DNA of 64,000 nt from Planctomycetota bacterium (lineage in GTDB: Bacteria > Planctomycetota > UBA1135 > UBA2386): assembly GCA_016716265.1 (NCBI GenBank), contig JADJWQ010000006.1, positions 1,639,501 to 1,703,500 of the forward strand. Direction: 5' to 3'. The notes under the pieces are model-generated. The model was not told the DNA's origin. It was given only the letters and a program-made list of their open reading frames with translations, and searched no databases. Each line of letters opens with the position of its first letter. The first letter of the stretch is position 1. Positions 9,289-16,926 of the stretch are shown here, one piece after another. A program made the position numbers and the translations under genes.

Positions 9289-10311
9289 ATGAGGACAGCT
9301 CTCGCTCTCCATGCGGCCGTGCTGGCCGCCGCGGCGTCGCTCGCCGCCCAATCCGTGGTCGTCCCCAATGCCAACGCGACGACCCGCGGTACGACCCAGC
9401 TCAACACGATCATCCGCAACGCCGCCAACCCGCGCACCTACATGCTCGGCATCAATGCGTCCGAGCTCGCCGGGATCCCGGTCGGCGCGATGATCAACGG
9501 CGTCAGCCTGCGCTTCCAGGCGTTCGGCAGCAATGCGGCAACCTGGCCGGCGCAGGACATCCTGTGGACCGACTACGAGATCTACGCCGGTCCCTGCATC
9601 CCGACCGCGACCTTCACCGGCAGCTTCCTCGCGAACTTCGTGAGCCAGCCGCTGATGGTGCGCGACGGGCCGATGGTGCTGCCCGCGAACTCGTTCACGA
9701 ACACCAGTCCACCATCGCCGACGCCCAATGACTGGTCGGAGTTCTACTTCGACTTCCAGGTGCCGTTCGCCTACCAGGGCGGCGACCTCGGCCTGCTGTT
9801 CAGCCACCCGGGCAGCACCGATCCCGCGACCGCGCAGTACCCCGAGACGGTCCCCTCGAGCTCCGGCACCCATGGCGTGGCGTTCACGCAGTCCACGTTC
9901 CCGGTCGGGACCGGCGGCGTCAGCACAGCGTTCTACGTGCACCGGCTGCACTACGGCTACGGCACCGGCTGCCCCGGCACCGGTGGTCTGACGCCGGTGC
10001 TCGTCCAGAACCAGAACCTGGTCGGCGGCGGCACGGCGCTGTTCACGCTGTCGAACTGCCCGGCCAACGCACCGGCGGCGTTCGTGTTCGGTGTCGGTCA
10101 GGCGAACATCCCGCTGTTCAACGGCTGCACGCTGCTGACGCTGCCGGCGGTGTCCGCCGGCACGCTGCTCGACGCCAACGGTCGCGGCCGCATACCGCTC
10201 GTGCTGCTGCCGTCGACGATCGGCGTCATGAGCGTCCAGGGTGCCGTGATCGACGCCGGCGGCCCGGCCGGCTTCACGACGTCGAACGGCGTCGAGCTGA
10301 CGGCGAGCTGA
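9289..10311 (+). CDS. Secreted protein of unknown function with shared C-terminal domain
   Basis: A 340-residue exported protein. The start at 9289 gives the signal peptide MRTALALHAAVLAAAASLAA with cleavage near AQS. The middle (LQFQAFG-type strands, TYMLGINASEL, DWSEFYFDFQVPF) looks all-beta, with no enzyme motif seen. From about residue 225 the sequence turns into GYGTGCPGTGGLTPVLV and then into the domain shared by several exported proteins in this window, with a cysteine pair around SNCPANAP and NGCTLLTLP and the closing TTSNGVELTAS. Proteins of this layout are abundant in some planctomycete lineages; the C-terminal domain may act in export or surface retention, but that is inference. 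A 12-bp tandem repeat begins at the stop codon. Confidence 0.7.
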   Translation: MRTALALHAAVLAAAASLAAQSVVVPNANATTRGTTQLNTIIRNAANPRTYMLGINASELAGIPVGAMINGVSLRFQAFGSNAATWPAQDILWTDYEIYAGPCIPTATFTGSFLANFVSQPLMVRDGPMVLPANSFTNTSPPSPTPNDWSEFYFDFQVPFAYQGGDLGLLFSHPGSTDPATAQYPETVPSSSGTHGVAFTQSTFPVGTGGVSTAFYVHRLHYGYGTGCPGTGGLTPVLVQNQNLVGGGTALFTLSNCPANAPAAFVFGVGQANIPLFNGCTLLTLPAVSAGTLLDANGRGRIPLVLLPSTIGVMSVQGAVIDAGGPAGFTTSNGVELTAS

Positions 10312-10343
10312 CGACAGGGCTGACGACAGGGCTGACGACGGGG
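10308..10343. repeat. Three-copy 12-bp tandem repeat at a stop codon
   Basis: Three consecutive copies of CTGACGACAGGG are present, the third with one substitution (CTGACGACGGGG). The first copy contains the TGA stop of the preceding gene, so expansion or contraction happens just outside the coding region. Simple slippage is the likely origin. Confidence 0.85.
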
Positions 10344-10412
10344 CTGTCGCGGCGCGAGACGAGGATCGCGGACGTATCGAAATTCCTCGATGCGTCGTGG
10401 CCTTGCTCTCGC

Positions 10413-10841
10413 ATGGACGGTCTCGAGACCGTGCTGGCGGCGGCGCGCGCCGCCGCCGACCCGACGCGGCTGCGCATCCTGGCCGCGTTGCAGCAGCGCG
10501 CGCTGTGCGTCTGCGAGCTGGTCGCGCTCGTCGACGTCGGCCAGCCGGCGGTGTCCCGCCATCTCGGCATCCTCGAGGCGGCCGGACTGATCGACCGCGC
10601 CCGCGAAGGACGGTTCGTCGTCCATCGCCTGCGCGAGACCGCAACCGCCGGCCTCGTGCGCGGTCTGCTCGCCGACCTGCGGGCACTGTGCGACGCCGAT
10701 CCGCGGTTCTGCCGCGCCATCGCGGAAGCCGACCGCGAGCGATTGTCCGCCACCACTCGAGCCGATCAGCCGGCGTGCCAGCGAGCACGCACGCCGACGC
10801 GATCACGGCCGAAGGCCACCCGGAACGGAGCGAGAGCATGA
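10413..10841 (+). CDS. arsR: ArsR-family arsenic-responsive repressor (first of two)
   Basis: A 142-residue winged-helix regulator of the ArsR/SmtB family. The core (AAADPTRLRILAALQQRALC, then VCELVALVDVGQPAVSRHLG) is typical, and the metal-binding CVC motif at Cys32 and Cys34 in the recognition-domain helix marks an arsenite/antimonite sensor rather than a zinc or nickel one. It is the first gene of a five-gene plus-strand operon whose members overlap or abut; its stop overlaps the next start (ATGA at 10838). Family knowledge predicts that it represses its own operon until As(III) binds. The 3' end beyond residue 105 is a low-complexity Arg/Thr-rich tail. Confidence 0.9.
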   Translation: MDGLETVLAAARAAADPTRLRILAALQQRALCVCELVALVDVGQPAVSRHLGILEAAGLIDRAREGRFVVHRLRETATAGLVRGLLADLRALCDADPRFCRAIAEADRERLSATTRADQPACQRARTPTRSRPKATRNGARA

Positions 10842-11086
10842 AGATCGAAGTGTTCGGCCCCGGCTGCGCCAAGTGCACGCAGTCCTACGAGGTCGCCGTC
10901 GCGTTCCTGGCCCGCCACGGGCTCCCCGGCGAGGTCGTCAAGCACACCGACCTCGCGACGATGACGGAGCGCGGCGTGCTACGCACGCCCACCACGATGA
11001 TCGACGGCGAGATCGTCGTCGCCGGCCGGCTGCTGCGCGAGGCCGACCTCGACCGCTGGCTCGCGGAGCACGGGGCGGCGCGATGA
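10838..11086 (+). CDS. Small thioredoxin-fold redox protein (MTH895/TM0996 type)
   Basis: An 82-residue protein starting MKIEVFGPGC with the redox pair Cys10-Ala-Lys-Cys13 and the cis-proline segment RGVLRTPTTMIDGEIV. This fits the small glutaredoxin-like thioredoxin-fold family (redox-active disulfide protein 2), often found next to DUF318 permeases and ArsR regulators. It overlaps arsR by 4 bp and the next gene by 4 bp, so it is translationally coupled on both sides. It probably supplies or carries electrons for thiol chemistry in the arsenic response, for example to the membrane thiol carrier at 11484; the direct partner is not shown by sequence. Confidence 0.85.
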   Translation: MKIEVFGPGCAKCTQSYEVAVAFLARHGLPGEVVKHTDLATMTERGVLRTPTTMIDGEIVVAGRLLREADLDRWLAEHGAAR

Positions 11087-11487
11087 AGCGCAGCTCCTGG
11101 CTGACCCTGGTCGGCATCGCCGGGCTCGTCGCCGTCCTCGCGGCGCTGCGCGGGACGCGCGACGACGCGGTCTCGCCTGGACCGCAGGCCGGAACCACAT
11201 TGCCCGCGATCCTCGACTTCGGCCGCGGCACCTGCGTGCCGTGCCGGCAGATGATGCCGATCCTCGACGAGCTGAGAGACGCCCATGCGGGCGTCGTGGA
11301 GGTGCGCTACTGCGACCTGGGCGACCCGGCGAGCGCCGAGCGCGCTCGTGAGCTGGGCATCAAGCTGATCCCGACGCAGGTGTTCCTCGCCGCCGACGGC
11401 AGCGAGGTATTCCGGCACGAGGGCTTCTTCGCGCGCGAGGCAATCGACGCGAAGCTGGCGGAGCTGGGCTGGATCCCGCGCCGATGA
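11083..11487 (+). CDS. Membrane-anchored or exported thioredoxin-like protein
   Basis: A 134-residue protein with an N-terminal hydrophobic segment (SSWLTLVGIAGLVAVLAALR) followed by a thioredoxin fold with the active site Cys51-Val-Pro-Cys54 (GTCVPCRQMMP) and cis-proline region IKLIPTQVFLAADG. The orientation implied by the signal anchor places the thiol domain outside the cytoplasm. It overlaps its neighbours by 4 bp on both sides and lies directly before a CcdA/DsbD-type membrane protein, the classic partner that passes electrons from cytoplasmic thioredoxin to exported thioredoxins. A role in reducing exported targets during arsenic stress is inferred from position. Confidence 0.85.
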   Translation: MKRSSWLTLVGIAGLVAVLAALRGTRDDAVSPGPQAGTTLPAILDFGRGTCVPCRQMMPILDELRDAHAGVVEVRYCDLGDPASAERARELGIKLIPTQVFLAADGSEVFRHEGFFAREAIDAKLAELGWIPRR

Positions 11488-12194
11488 TCCCGTTCGCCGA
11501 CCAGGGCGACGACGCGAGTCGGCTCGCCGCGCTGATCCACGACTCGCCGTGGCTCGCGCCGCTCGCGGTGTTCGCGGGCGGCATGCTGACCGCCGCGAAT
11601 CCGTGCGTGCTGGCGACCATCCCACTGCTGATGGCCTACGTCGGCGGTCGCGACGACGTGCGCTCGGTGCGTCGTGCGGTCCTGCTGGCCGCCGCGTTCG
11701 TCGTCGGCCTGTCGCTGTCGTTCGCCGTGCTGGGGGTCGTCGCGGCGCTGGCCGGCCGGATGCTCGGCGAGCTCGGTCCGTTCTGGGACTACGCGATCCT
11801 CGGCACGTGCCTGCTGATGGGCGCGCACCTGACCGGCCTGCTGGAGATCCCCATGCCGAACGTCGCGGCGACCCCGCGGTGGCGCGGTGTGCCGGGCGCG
11901 CTGGGGCTCGGCGCGCTGTTCGGACTGGTGTCGACGCCCTGCGCGACGCCGATCCTGGTCGTCGTGCTGGCCTACGTCGCGGGCTCCGACGCGAGCGTGC
12001 CCTACGGCGCCCTGCTTCTCACGGCCTACGCGTTCGGCCACAGCGTGCTGATCCTCGTCGCCGGCGTCTCGGCCGGTGCGGCCCGCAGCTTGGTCGAATC
12101 GAAGCGCCTGGCGCGGATCGGCCATGCCCTGCGGATCGCCGCCGGGATCGTCATCGCGTGCGTCGGCATCGCCGTGTTCATGGAGAGATCCTGA
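11484..12194 (+). CDS. CcdA/DsbD-family transmembrane thiol electron carrier
   Basis: A 236-residue integral membrane protein with about six transmembrane helices. The family's two cysteine-containing membrane motifs are visible: ANPCVLATIPLL near the N-terminus and STPCATPILVVVLAY in the second half, each Cys followed or preceded by proline as in CcdA. Such proteins carry reducing equivalents from cytoplasmic thioredoxin across the membrane. The gene overlaps the exported thioredoxin by 4 bp and is followed one base later by a permease gene, so it likely recharges that thioredoxin. Its presence in an ArsR-headed operon is a recurrent arrangement; the physiological target is not shown. Confidence 0.9.
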   Translation: MIPFADQGDDASRLAALIHDSPWLAPLAVFAGGMLTAANPCVLATIPLLMAYVGGRDDVRSVRRAVLLAAAFVVGLSLSFAVLGVVAALAGRMLGELGPFWDYAILGTCLLMGAHLTGLLEIPMPNVAATPRWRGVPGALGLGALFGLVSTPCATPILVVVLAYVAGSDASVPYGALLLTAYAFGHSVLILVAGVSAGAARSLVESKRLARIGHALRIAAGIVIACVGIAVFMERS

Positions 12195-12195
12195 G

Positions 12196-13371
12196 ATGCG
12201 CGAGCGCGGCAAGCTCCTCGCTCTCGTCGCCGTGTTCGTCGCCGCATGGGCGATGCCGATCGACGACCCTCGTTTCCGCGCCGCGGTGCTCGAGTCCCTC
12301 GCGATGCTGAGGGAGTACGCGCGGGACCACGTGCTGACCTGCCTCGTGCCGGCCTTCTTCGTCGCCGGCGCGATCGCCGTGTTGCTGTCGCAGGACTCCG
12401 TGCTGCGCTACCTGGGTCCACGCGCATCGAAGCCGATCGCCTACGCGGTCGCGTCGGTGTCGGGCACGGTGCTCGCGGTGTGCTCGTGCACGGTGTTGCC
12501 GCTGTTCGCCGGGATCTACCGGCGCGGCGCCGGGCTCGGCCCGGCCAGCGCGTTCCTCTACTCGGGCCCCGCGATCAACGTGCTGGCGATCGTGCTGACG
12601 GGCCGCGTGCTCGGCGTCGAGCTCGGCGTCGCGCGGGCCGTCGGCGCGGTGCTGTTCGCATTGCTGATCGGACTCGCGATGGGCGCCACGTTCCGCGCCG
12701 AGGAGCGGGCGCGCGGCACTCCCGACGGCGGCTTCGGGGCCGGCGGCCAGGCCGGCTCGGGCGATGCTCGGGCAGTCGTCTACCTGGCCGTGCTGGTGCT
12801 GCTGCTGGTGTTCGCCGCGTGGGGGCGACCGGCCGACGCCGGGAGCTGGGCCGCGCAGGTCCATGCCGTGAAGTGGTATGCCGCGGGTGCCATGCTCGCG
12901 CTGGCGATCCTGCTGTCGATGCGCTGGCACGACCGGGACCAGCGCGCGGCCTGGTTCGGCGAGACCTGGAGCTTCGTCAAGCTGATCGCGCCGCTGCTGT
13001 TCGCGGGCGTGCTCGCCGCGGGACTGCTGCTCGGCCGACCGGGCACGGACGCAGGCCTGGTGCCGCGCCAGTGGATCGAGCAGTCGGTGGGCGGCAACTC
13101 GCTCGCCGCCAATGCCGTCGCCGCCCTCGCCGGCGCATTGATGTACGTGGCGACGCTGACCGAGATCCCGATCCTGCAGGGTCTGCTCGGCAACGGCATG
13201 GGGCAGGGGCCGGCGCTGGCATTGCTGCTCGCCGGCCCCGCGGTGTCGCTGCCGAGCCTGCTGGTGATCCGCGGCGTGCTCGGCACCCGGAAGACGCTCG
13301 CCTACGCGGCGTATGTGGTGCTGCTGTCGACGCTCGCTGGCTACGCATACGGCGCGCTGGTGGCCGGCTGA
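12196..13371 (+). CDS. DUF318/ArsP-like permease
   Basis: A 391-residue permease with roughly eight to ten membrane spans in two halves joined by a polar loop (FRAEERARGTPDGGFGAGGQ). The diagnostic VLAVCSCTVLPLFAGIYRRG segment with a CxC pair is present, as in DUF318 permeases of the SO_0444 and ArsP types. ArsP exports trivalent methylated arsenicals, and the double cysteine is consistent with thiol-dependent handling of a soft metalloid. The second half repeats the fold around LTEIPILQGLLGNGMGQGP. It is the last gene of the plus-strand arsenic operon and starts one base after the ccdA-like stop. Substrate assignment to arsenicals is from context and family. Confidence 0.85.
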   Translation: MRERGKLLALVAVFVAAWAMPIDDPRFRAAVLESLAMLREYARDHVLTCLVPAFFVAGAIAVLLSQDSVLRYLGPRASKPIAYAVASVSGTVLAVCSCTVLPLFAGIYRRGAGLGPASAFLYSGPAINVLAIVLTGRVLGVELGVARAVGAVLFALLIGLAMGATFRAEERARGTPDGGFGAGGQAGSGDARAVVYLAVLVLLLVFAAWGRPADAGSWAAQVHAVKWYAAGAMLALAILLSMRWHDRDQRAAWFGETWSFVKLIAPLLFAGVLAAGLLLGRPGTDAGLVPRQWIEQSVGGNSLAANAVAALAGALMYVATLTEIPILQGLLGNGMGQGPALALLLAGPAVSLPSLLVIRGVLGTRKTLAYAAYVVLLSTLAGYAYGALVAG

Positions 13372-13413
13372 CGCCCCGACGACCAGCACGATCACGACAC
13401 GGTCACGACACGG
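13372..13413. other. 42-bp convergent gap between the two arsenic operons
   Basis: The two arsenic operons converge on this gap. It contains an 11-bp direct repeat, two copies of ACACGGTCACG in tandem at about 13396-13417. No clear intrinsic terminator hairpin with a T-run is seen, so read-through and antisense overlap of the two operons is possible. Confidence 0.6.
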
Positions 13414-14052
13414 TCACGCCAGCTCGCGCATCCGCCGGAACAGGTGCAGCAGCTCGCGCGCGATCTGCGCACAGCGCGCGTCGTAGGCGGCGCTCTCGCC
13501 CGGCTTGCCGTCGAACGCCTTCGGATCGTCGTAGGTGAGCGACACGCGCAGTGCCGCACCGGGCACGACCGGGCAGTCCGCGTCGGCGGCCGAGCAGACC
13601 ATCACGGCGACGAAGTCGCGCTGCGGATTGGCGGCGTCGGAGAACACCTTCGACCAGCAGCGCAGCGGCTCGGCGGACGGTGCGGTGCGGACCAGCCAGA
13701 CCGGGTTGCCGCGCGGCGCTCCGGACGCAGCGATCGTCGAGACGACGAAGCCGGCGCGCTCGAGCGCGGCGACCGCGCGCGGCTCGAACGCCGTCGCCTC
13801 GGTGCCGCCGGACCACGCGCGGACGCCCGCGAAGCCGAAGTGCTCCGCAGCGACCGAGGCCCACACCTGCCCGAGCTGGCTGCGCCGCGAGTTGTGCGTG
13901 CAGACGAACACGAGATCCAGCGACCCGCGCTCGGCGAGTCTTCGCAGCAAGTCCGCTGCGAGCGCGTCGAGCGCGGCGCGCCGCTCGGGTGCAATCGCGT
14001 CGGTCTCCGCGAGCCGCGCGGCGACGTAGTCGGCCAGACGGGCGTTCATCAT
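13414..14052 (-). CDS. arsC: Arsenate reductase, low-molecular-weight phosphatase type
   Basis: A 212-residue protein with the phosphatase P-loop VFVCTHNSRRSQ, that is Cys51-x5-Arg57, the signature of LMW tyrosine-phosphatase-type arsenate reductases. Further cysteines occur in VMVCSAADADCPVVPG and the protein ends in a helical YDARCAQIARELLHLF segment. The N-terminal 45 residues form an extra helical part that lengthens it beyond the usual 130-140 residues, a form common in Bacteroidota and Planctomycetota. It reduces As(V) to As(III) for export. The start at 14052 is preferred over 14049 because its ATG overlaps the TGA of acr3 by 4 bp. It is the last gene of the minus-strand arsR-acr3-arsC operon. 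Confidence 0.9.
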   Translation of the reverse strand: MMNARLADYVAARLAETDAIAPERRAALDALAADLLRRLAERGSLDLVFVCTHNSRRSQLGQVWASVAAEHFGFAGVRAWSGGTEATAFEPRAVAALERAGFVVSTIAASGAPRGNPVWLVRTAPSAEPLRCWSKVFSDAANPQRDFVAVMVCSAADADCPVVPGAALRVSLTYDDPKAFDGKPGESAAYDARCAQIARELLHLFRRMRELA

Positions 14053-15134
14053 GACCGACCGCCCTCCGCGGCCGAGCGGGGAGCGGCCGCGAACCACCGG
14101 CGCCGCAGCGCGAACGCGACGTTGACGAGCCCGATCAGCACCGGCACCTCGACGAGCGGTCCGACGACCGCGGCGAGCGCGACGCCGGAGTCGATGCCGA
14201 ACACGGCGACGGCCACCGCGATCGCCAGCTCGAAGTTGTTGGACGCCGCGGTGAACGACAACGTCGCGGTCTGCGGGTAGTCGGCACCGATGCGCCGGCC
14301 GAGCCAGAAGCTGACAAGGAACATCACGACGAAGTAGACGAGCAGCGGGATCGCGATCCGCACCACGTCGAGCGGGGCCGTGACGATCAGCTCGCCCTTC
14401 AACGCGAACATCACGACGATCGTGAACAGCAGCGCGACGAGCGTCAGCGGTGCGATGCGCGGGGCGAAGCGCGACTCGTACCAGTCGCGCCCGCGTGCCC
14501 GGACCAACAGCAGCCGCGTGACCATGCCGCCGACGAACGGCACGCCGAGGTAGATCGCGACGCTCTTCGCGATCTGGCCCATGGACACGTCCACCGCGCT
14601 CCCGGCGTAGCCGAACCACGGCGGCAGCACGGTCACGAACAGCCAGGCATAGGCGCTGAAGAACAGCACCTGGAACACGCTGTTGAACGCGACCAGCCCG
14701 GCGGCGTACTCGCGGTCGCCGCCGGCGAGGTCGTTCCACACGATGACCATCGCGATGCAGCGCGCCAGCCCGATCAGGATCACGCCGACCATGTACTCGG
14801 GCTGGTCGGCGAGGAACGCCAGCGCCAGCGCGAACATCAGCACGGGCCCGATCACCCAGTTCTGCACGAGCGACAGCGCGAGCACGCGCACGTCGCGGAA
14901 GACGTCGCCGAGCTCCTCGTAGCGGACCCGCGCGAGCGGCGGATACATCATGACGATCAGGCCGATCGCGATCGGCACGTTCGTCGCGCCGACCTGGAAC
15001 CGATCGACGAACGGCTCGACCCCCGGCACCGCGTAGCCGAGCCCGATGCCGGCGGCCATCGCGAGGAAGATCCAGACCGTCAGGTAGCGATCGAGGAACG
15101 ACAGCCGGCGCGGCACCGGGACCGGAGCGTTCAT
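14049..15134 (-). CDS. acr3: Arsenite efflux transporter ACR3
   Basis: A 361-residue transporter with about ten transmembrane helices. The ACR3 hallmark, GLARCIAMVIVWNDLAGGD, contains the conserved cysteine required for As(III) transport, and the second hallmark segment SFTAASNNFELAIAVAVAVF is also present. ACR3 exports arsenite by proton antiport. I start at the ATG at 15134, which overlaps the preceding arsR stop (ATGA), rather than the longer frame. The 3' end overlaps arsC by 4 bp. Regulation is expected to come from the arsR gene at the head of the operon. Length and motifs are fully typical of the family. Confidence 0.95.
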   Translation of the reverse strand: MNAPVPVPRRLSFLDRYLTVWIFLAMAAGIGLGYAVPGVEPFVDRFQVGATNVPIAIGLIVMMYPPLARVRYEELGDVFRDVRVLALSLVQNWVIGPVLMFALALAFLADQPEYMVGVILIGLARCIAMVIVWNDLAGGDREYAAGLVAFNSVFQVLFFSAYAWLFVTVLPPWFGYAGSAVDVSMGQIAKSVAIYLGVPFVGGMVTRLLLVRARGRDWYESRFAPRIAPLTLVALLFTIVVMFALKGELIVTAPLDVVRIAIPLLVYFVVMFLVSFWLGRRIGADYPQTATLSFTAASNNFELAIAVAVAVFGIDSGVALAAVVGPLVEVPVLIGLVNVAFALRRRWFAAAPRSAAEGGRS

Positions 15135-15505
15135 GGCCGGCCTCCGGCGCAATCCGATCCGTCCCGCGTGGCGACGGCTCGCGCGACGTCGGCGGCGGTC
15201 GCCGGATCCTCCGCGAGCGTCGCCCGGAGCACGCGGAGGATCGCCTGCGCGACCGGCGCGGGCTTCCTCGGCACCGCGTAGTGCACCCAGGCGCCCGCCC
15301 GCCGGTCGACGACGAGCCCGGCGCGCTTGAGCACCGCGAGATGGCGGGACGCGCGCGACTGCGTCACGCCGAGCGCGGTCTCGACGTGGCACACGCACAG
15401 CTCGCCCGCCCCGAGGATCGCCGCGAGGATGCGGACGCGCGTCGGATCGGACACCGACTTGAACACGTCGGCGATCCGCTCATGCGGAGATGCGCTTACC
15501 TGCAT
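15131..15505 (-). CDS. arsR: ArsR-family arsenic-responsive repressor (second of two)
   Basis: A 124-residue ArsR/SmtB regulator with the arsenite-binding ELCVCHVETALG motif (Cys37 and Cys39) in the DNA-recognition domain and a normal winged helix (GVTQSRASRHLAVLKRAGLV). It heads the minus-strand operon arsR-acr3-arsC and overlaps acr3 by 4 bp. It is clearly distinct in sequence from the other ArsR at 10413, so the two operons probably have separate control rather than a recent duplication. It would repress transcription from a promoter just above 15505 until As(III) binds. Confidence 0.92.
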   Translation of the reverse strand: MQVSASPHERIADVFKSVSDPTRVRILAAILGAGELCVCHVETALGVTQSRASRHLAVLKRAGLVVDRRAGAWVHYAVPRKPAPVAQAILRVLRATLAEDPATAADVARAVATRDGSDCAGGRP

Positions 15506-15565
15506 GTCCGCGAGCGTAGCCGGACTCGGAGCGCGGGTCGAGCACGCTGCCAGCCACCCGGCCCG

Positions 15566-16270
15566 TCACCAGGGCAGCGGCTCGCCGTCGCGGTCGACGA
15601 ACGCGCCGTTCCGCTCCGGGCCGACCTGGGCGATCGTCTCGACCATCGAAGCGATGGACTCGTCGATCGACAGCGGGGCGCTCGGCCCGCCCATGTCGGT
15701 GCGCACCCAGCCCGGGTGGATCGCGAAGGTCACCACGCCGCGCTCGGCCGCCTCGTGGCCCAGGTTGCGGACCATCATGTTCAGGGCGGCCTTGCTCATG
15801 CGATAGCCGTAGCGGCCACCGCTGGTGTCGTCGCTGATCGAGCCCATCAGCGACGTGACGTGCACGACGCGCGCGTTGCGGGCGAGCCGCGGCCAGAGGA
15901 GCTTCGTGACGTGCAGCGGACCCACCGCGTTGACCTGCAGCGTCACCAGGAGCTGCTCCGGATCGACGTCGGAGATCCGTGGCTCCTCGCCGCCGTAGAC
16001 GCCGGCATTGTTGATCAGCAGGTCGATCTCCTCGAAGGGCAGGCAGCCGGCGAACGCCTCGACGCTGGCCGGATCGGCGACGTCGAGGCGCTCGAGCGTC
16101 GCGTGGCCGCGGTGGCTCGCCGCGAGCGCGGTCAGGTCGTCGGCGGCGTCGAGGTCGCGCGCCGACGCGAGCACGTGGCTACCCTGCTGCAGATAGTGAC
16201 GGGTGAACGCCAGCCCGAGGCCCCGGTTGGCGCCGGTGACCACGACGTGGCGGAAGTTCGGTGCGCTCAT
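15566..16270 (-). CDS. Short-chain dehydrogenase/reductase
   Basis: A 234-residue classical SDR. The nucleotide-binding TGANRGLG motif lies at residues 12-19, the NNAG motif in LLINNAGVYGG, and the catalytic Ser and Tyr-x-x-x-Lys in HVTSLMGS and YGYRMSKAALN. The C-terminal part, FAIHPGWVRTDMGGPSAPLS, is typical of the CsgA/sniffer-type SDR subgroup. The reaction is NAD(P)-dependent oxidation or reduction of an unknown carbonyl or alcohol. The start at 16270 is the first ATG directly before the Rossmann strand. It is divergent from the sigma factor at 16372 with a 101-bp gap, and does not obviously belong to either neighbouring operon. Confidence 0.88.
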   Translation of the reverse strand: MSAPNFRHVVVTGANRGLGLAFTRHYLQQGSHVLASARDLDAADDLTALAASHRGHATLERLDVADPASVEAFAGCLPFEEIDLLINNAGVYGGEEPRISDVDPEQLLVTLQVNAVGPLHVTKLLWPRLARNARVVHVTSLMGSISDDTSGGRYGYRMSKAALNMMVRNLGHEAAERGVVTFAIHPGWVRTDMGGPSAPLSIDESIASMVETIAQVGPERNGAFVDRDGEPLPW

Positions 16271-16371
16271 CAGGGCGCGTAGCATAGCCCGGCCGGCCGG
16301 CCTTTCGCATTTCCCGAAGATCGCGCAATCCGGCCGGCGCTCCCGGTCGTCCAAGCCCGCGACACCAGCCC

Positions 16372-16926
16372 ATGACCCGCGGTGACCGCCTGACCGACAC
16401 CGCCCTCGCCGAGCTGTTCCAGGCCCACCGCCAGGGGCTCGCCGGCGCGGTGCGGGGCATCGCCGGCGCCGCGCTCGACCCCGCCGAGCTGCTCCAGGAG
16501 GCGTTCCTGCGCGCGCTCGCCGCGGTCCGGCGCGGTGCGGTTCCCGACGACCCGGTCGCCTGGGCGTTCGTGCTGACGATGAACGTGGCGCGCGACGCCC
16601 GCCGCCGGCTCGCCCGGCAGCGGCGGGTCGCGTCGCTCGACGAGGTGGCGGACATGGAAGACGACCAGGGCGTGCAGAACCCCGCGCGGCAGCTCGCGCG
16701 CGACGAGGCGGTCGCCGCCGCACGCGCCGCGATCGAGCGGCTCGGCGACGGCGAGAAGGACGTGTTCCTGATGCGGGTGTCGGGCGAGCTGACCTTCGAG
16801 GCGGCCGCGCGGGAGCTCGGCATCCCGGTCGGCACCGCCAAGACCCGGATGCGCGCGGCACTCGCCCGGCTGCGGCGCGCGCTCGCCGAGCATGCCCCGC
16901 TGACCGATCACGGAGGTGCACGATGA
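16372..16926 (+). CDS. ECF-type RNA polymerase sigma factor
   Basis: A 184-residue sigma-70 factor of the extracytoplasmic-function group. Region 2 is recognisable around LDPAELLQEAFLRALAAVRR and the following WAFVLTMNVARDARRRLARQ, and region 4 around LTFEAAARELGIPVGTAKTR. Its stop overlaps the start of the 1608-residue gene that follows by 4 bp (ATGA at 16923), a strong sign that the two products are made together and interact. The downstream product has an N-terminal cytoplasmic stretch resembling an anti-sigma factor, so this sigma factor is probably held inactive at the membrane. Autoregulation from a promoter in the 101-bp gap upstream is likely by analogy; no motif was identified. Confidence 0.92.
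   Translation: MTRGDRLTDTALAELFQAHRQGLAGAVRGIAGAALDPAELLQEAFLRALAAVRRGAVPDDPVAWAFVLTMNVARDARRRLARQRRVASLDEVADMEDDQGVQNPARQLARDEAVAAARAAIERLGDGEKDVFLMRVSGELTFEAAARELGIPVGTAKTRMRAALARLRRALAEHAPLTDHGGAR

Noticed and set aside
13372..13413. Terminator in the convergent arsenic gap
   Set aside because: Only a short direct repeat is present; no hairpin with a T-run was found.
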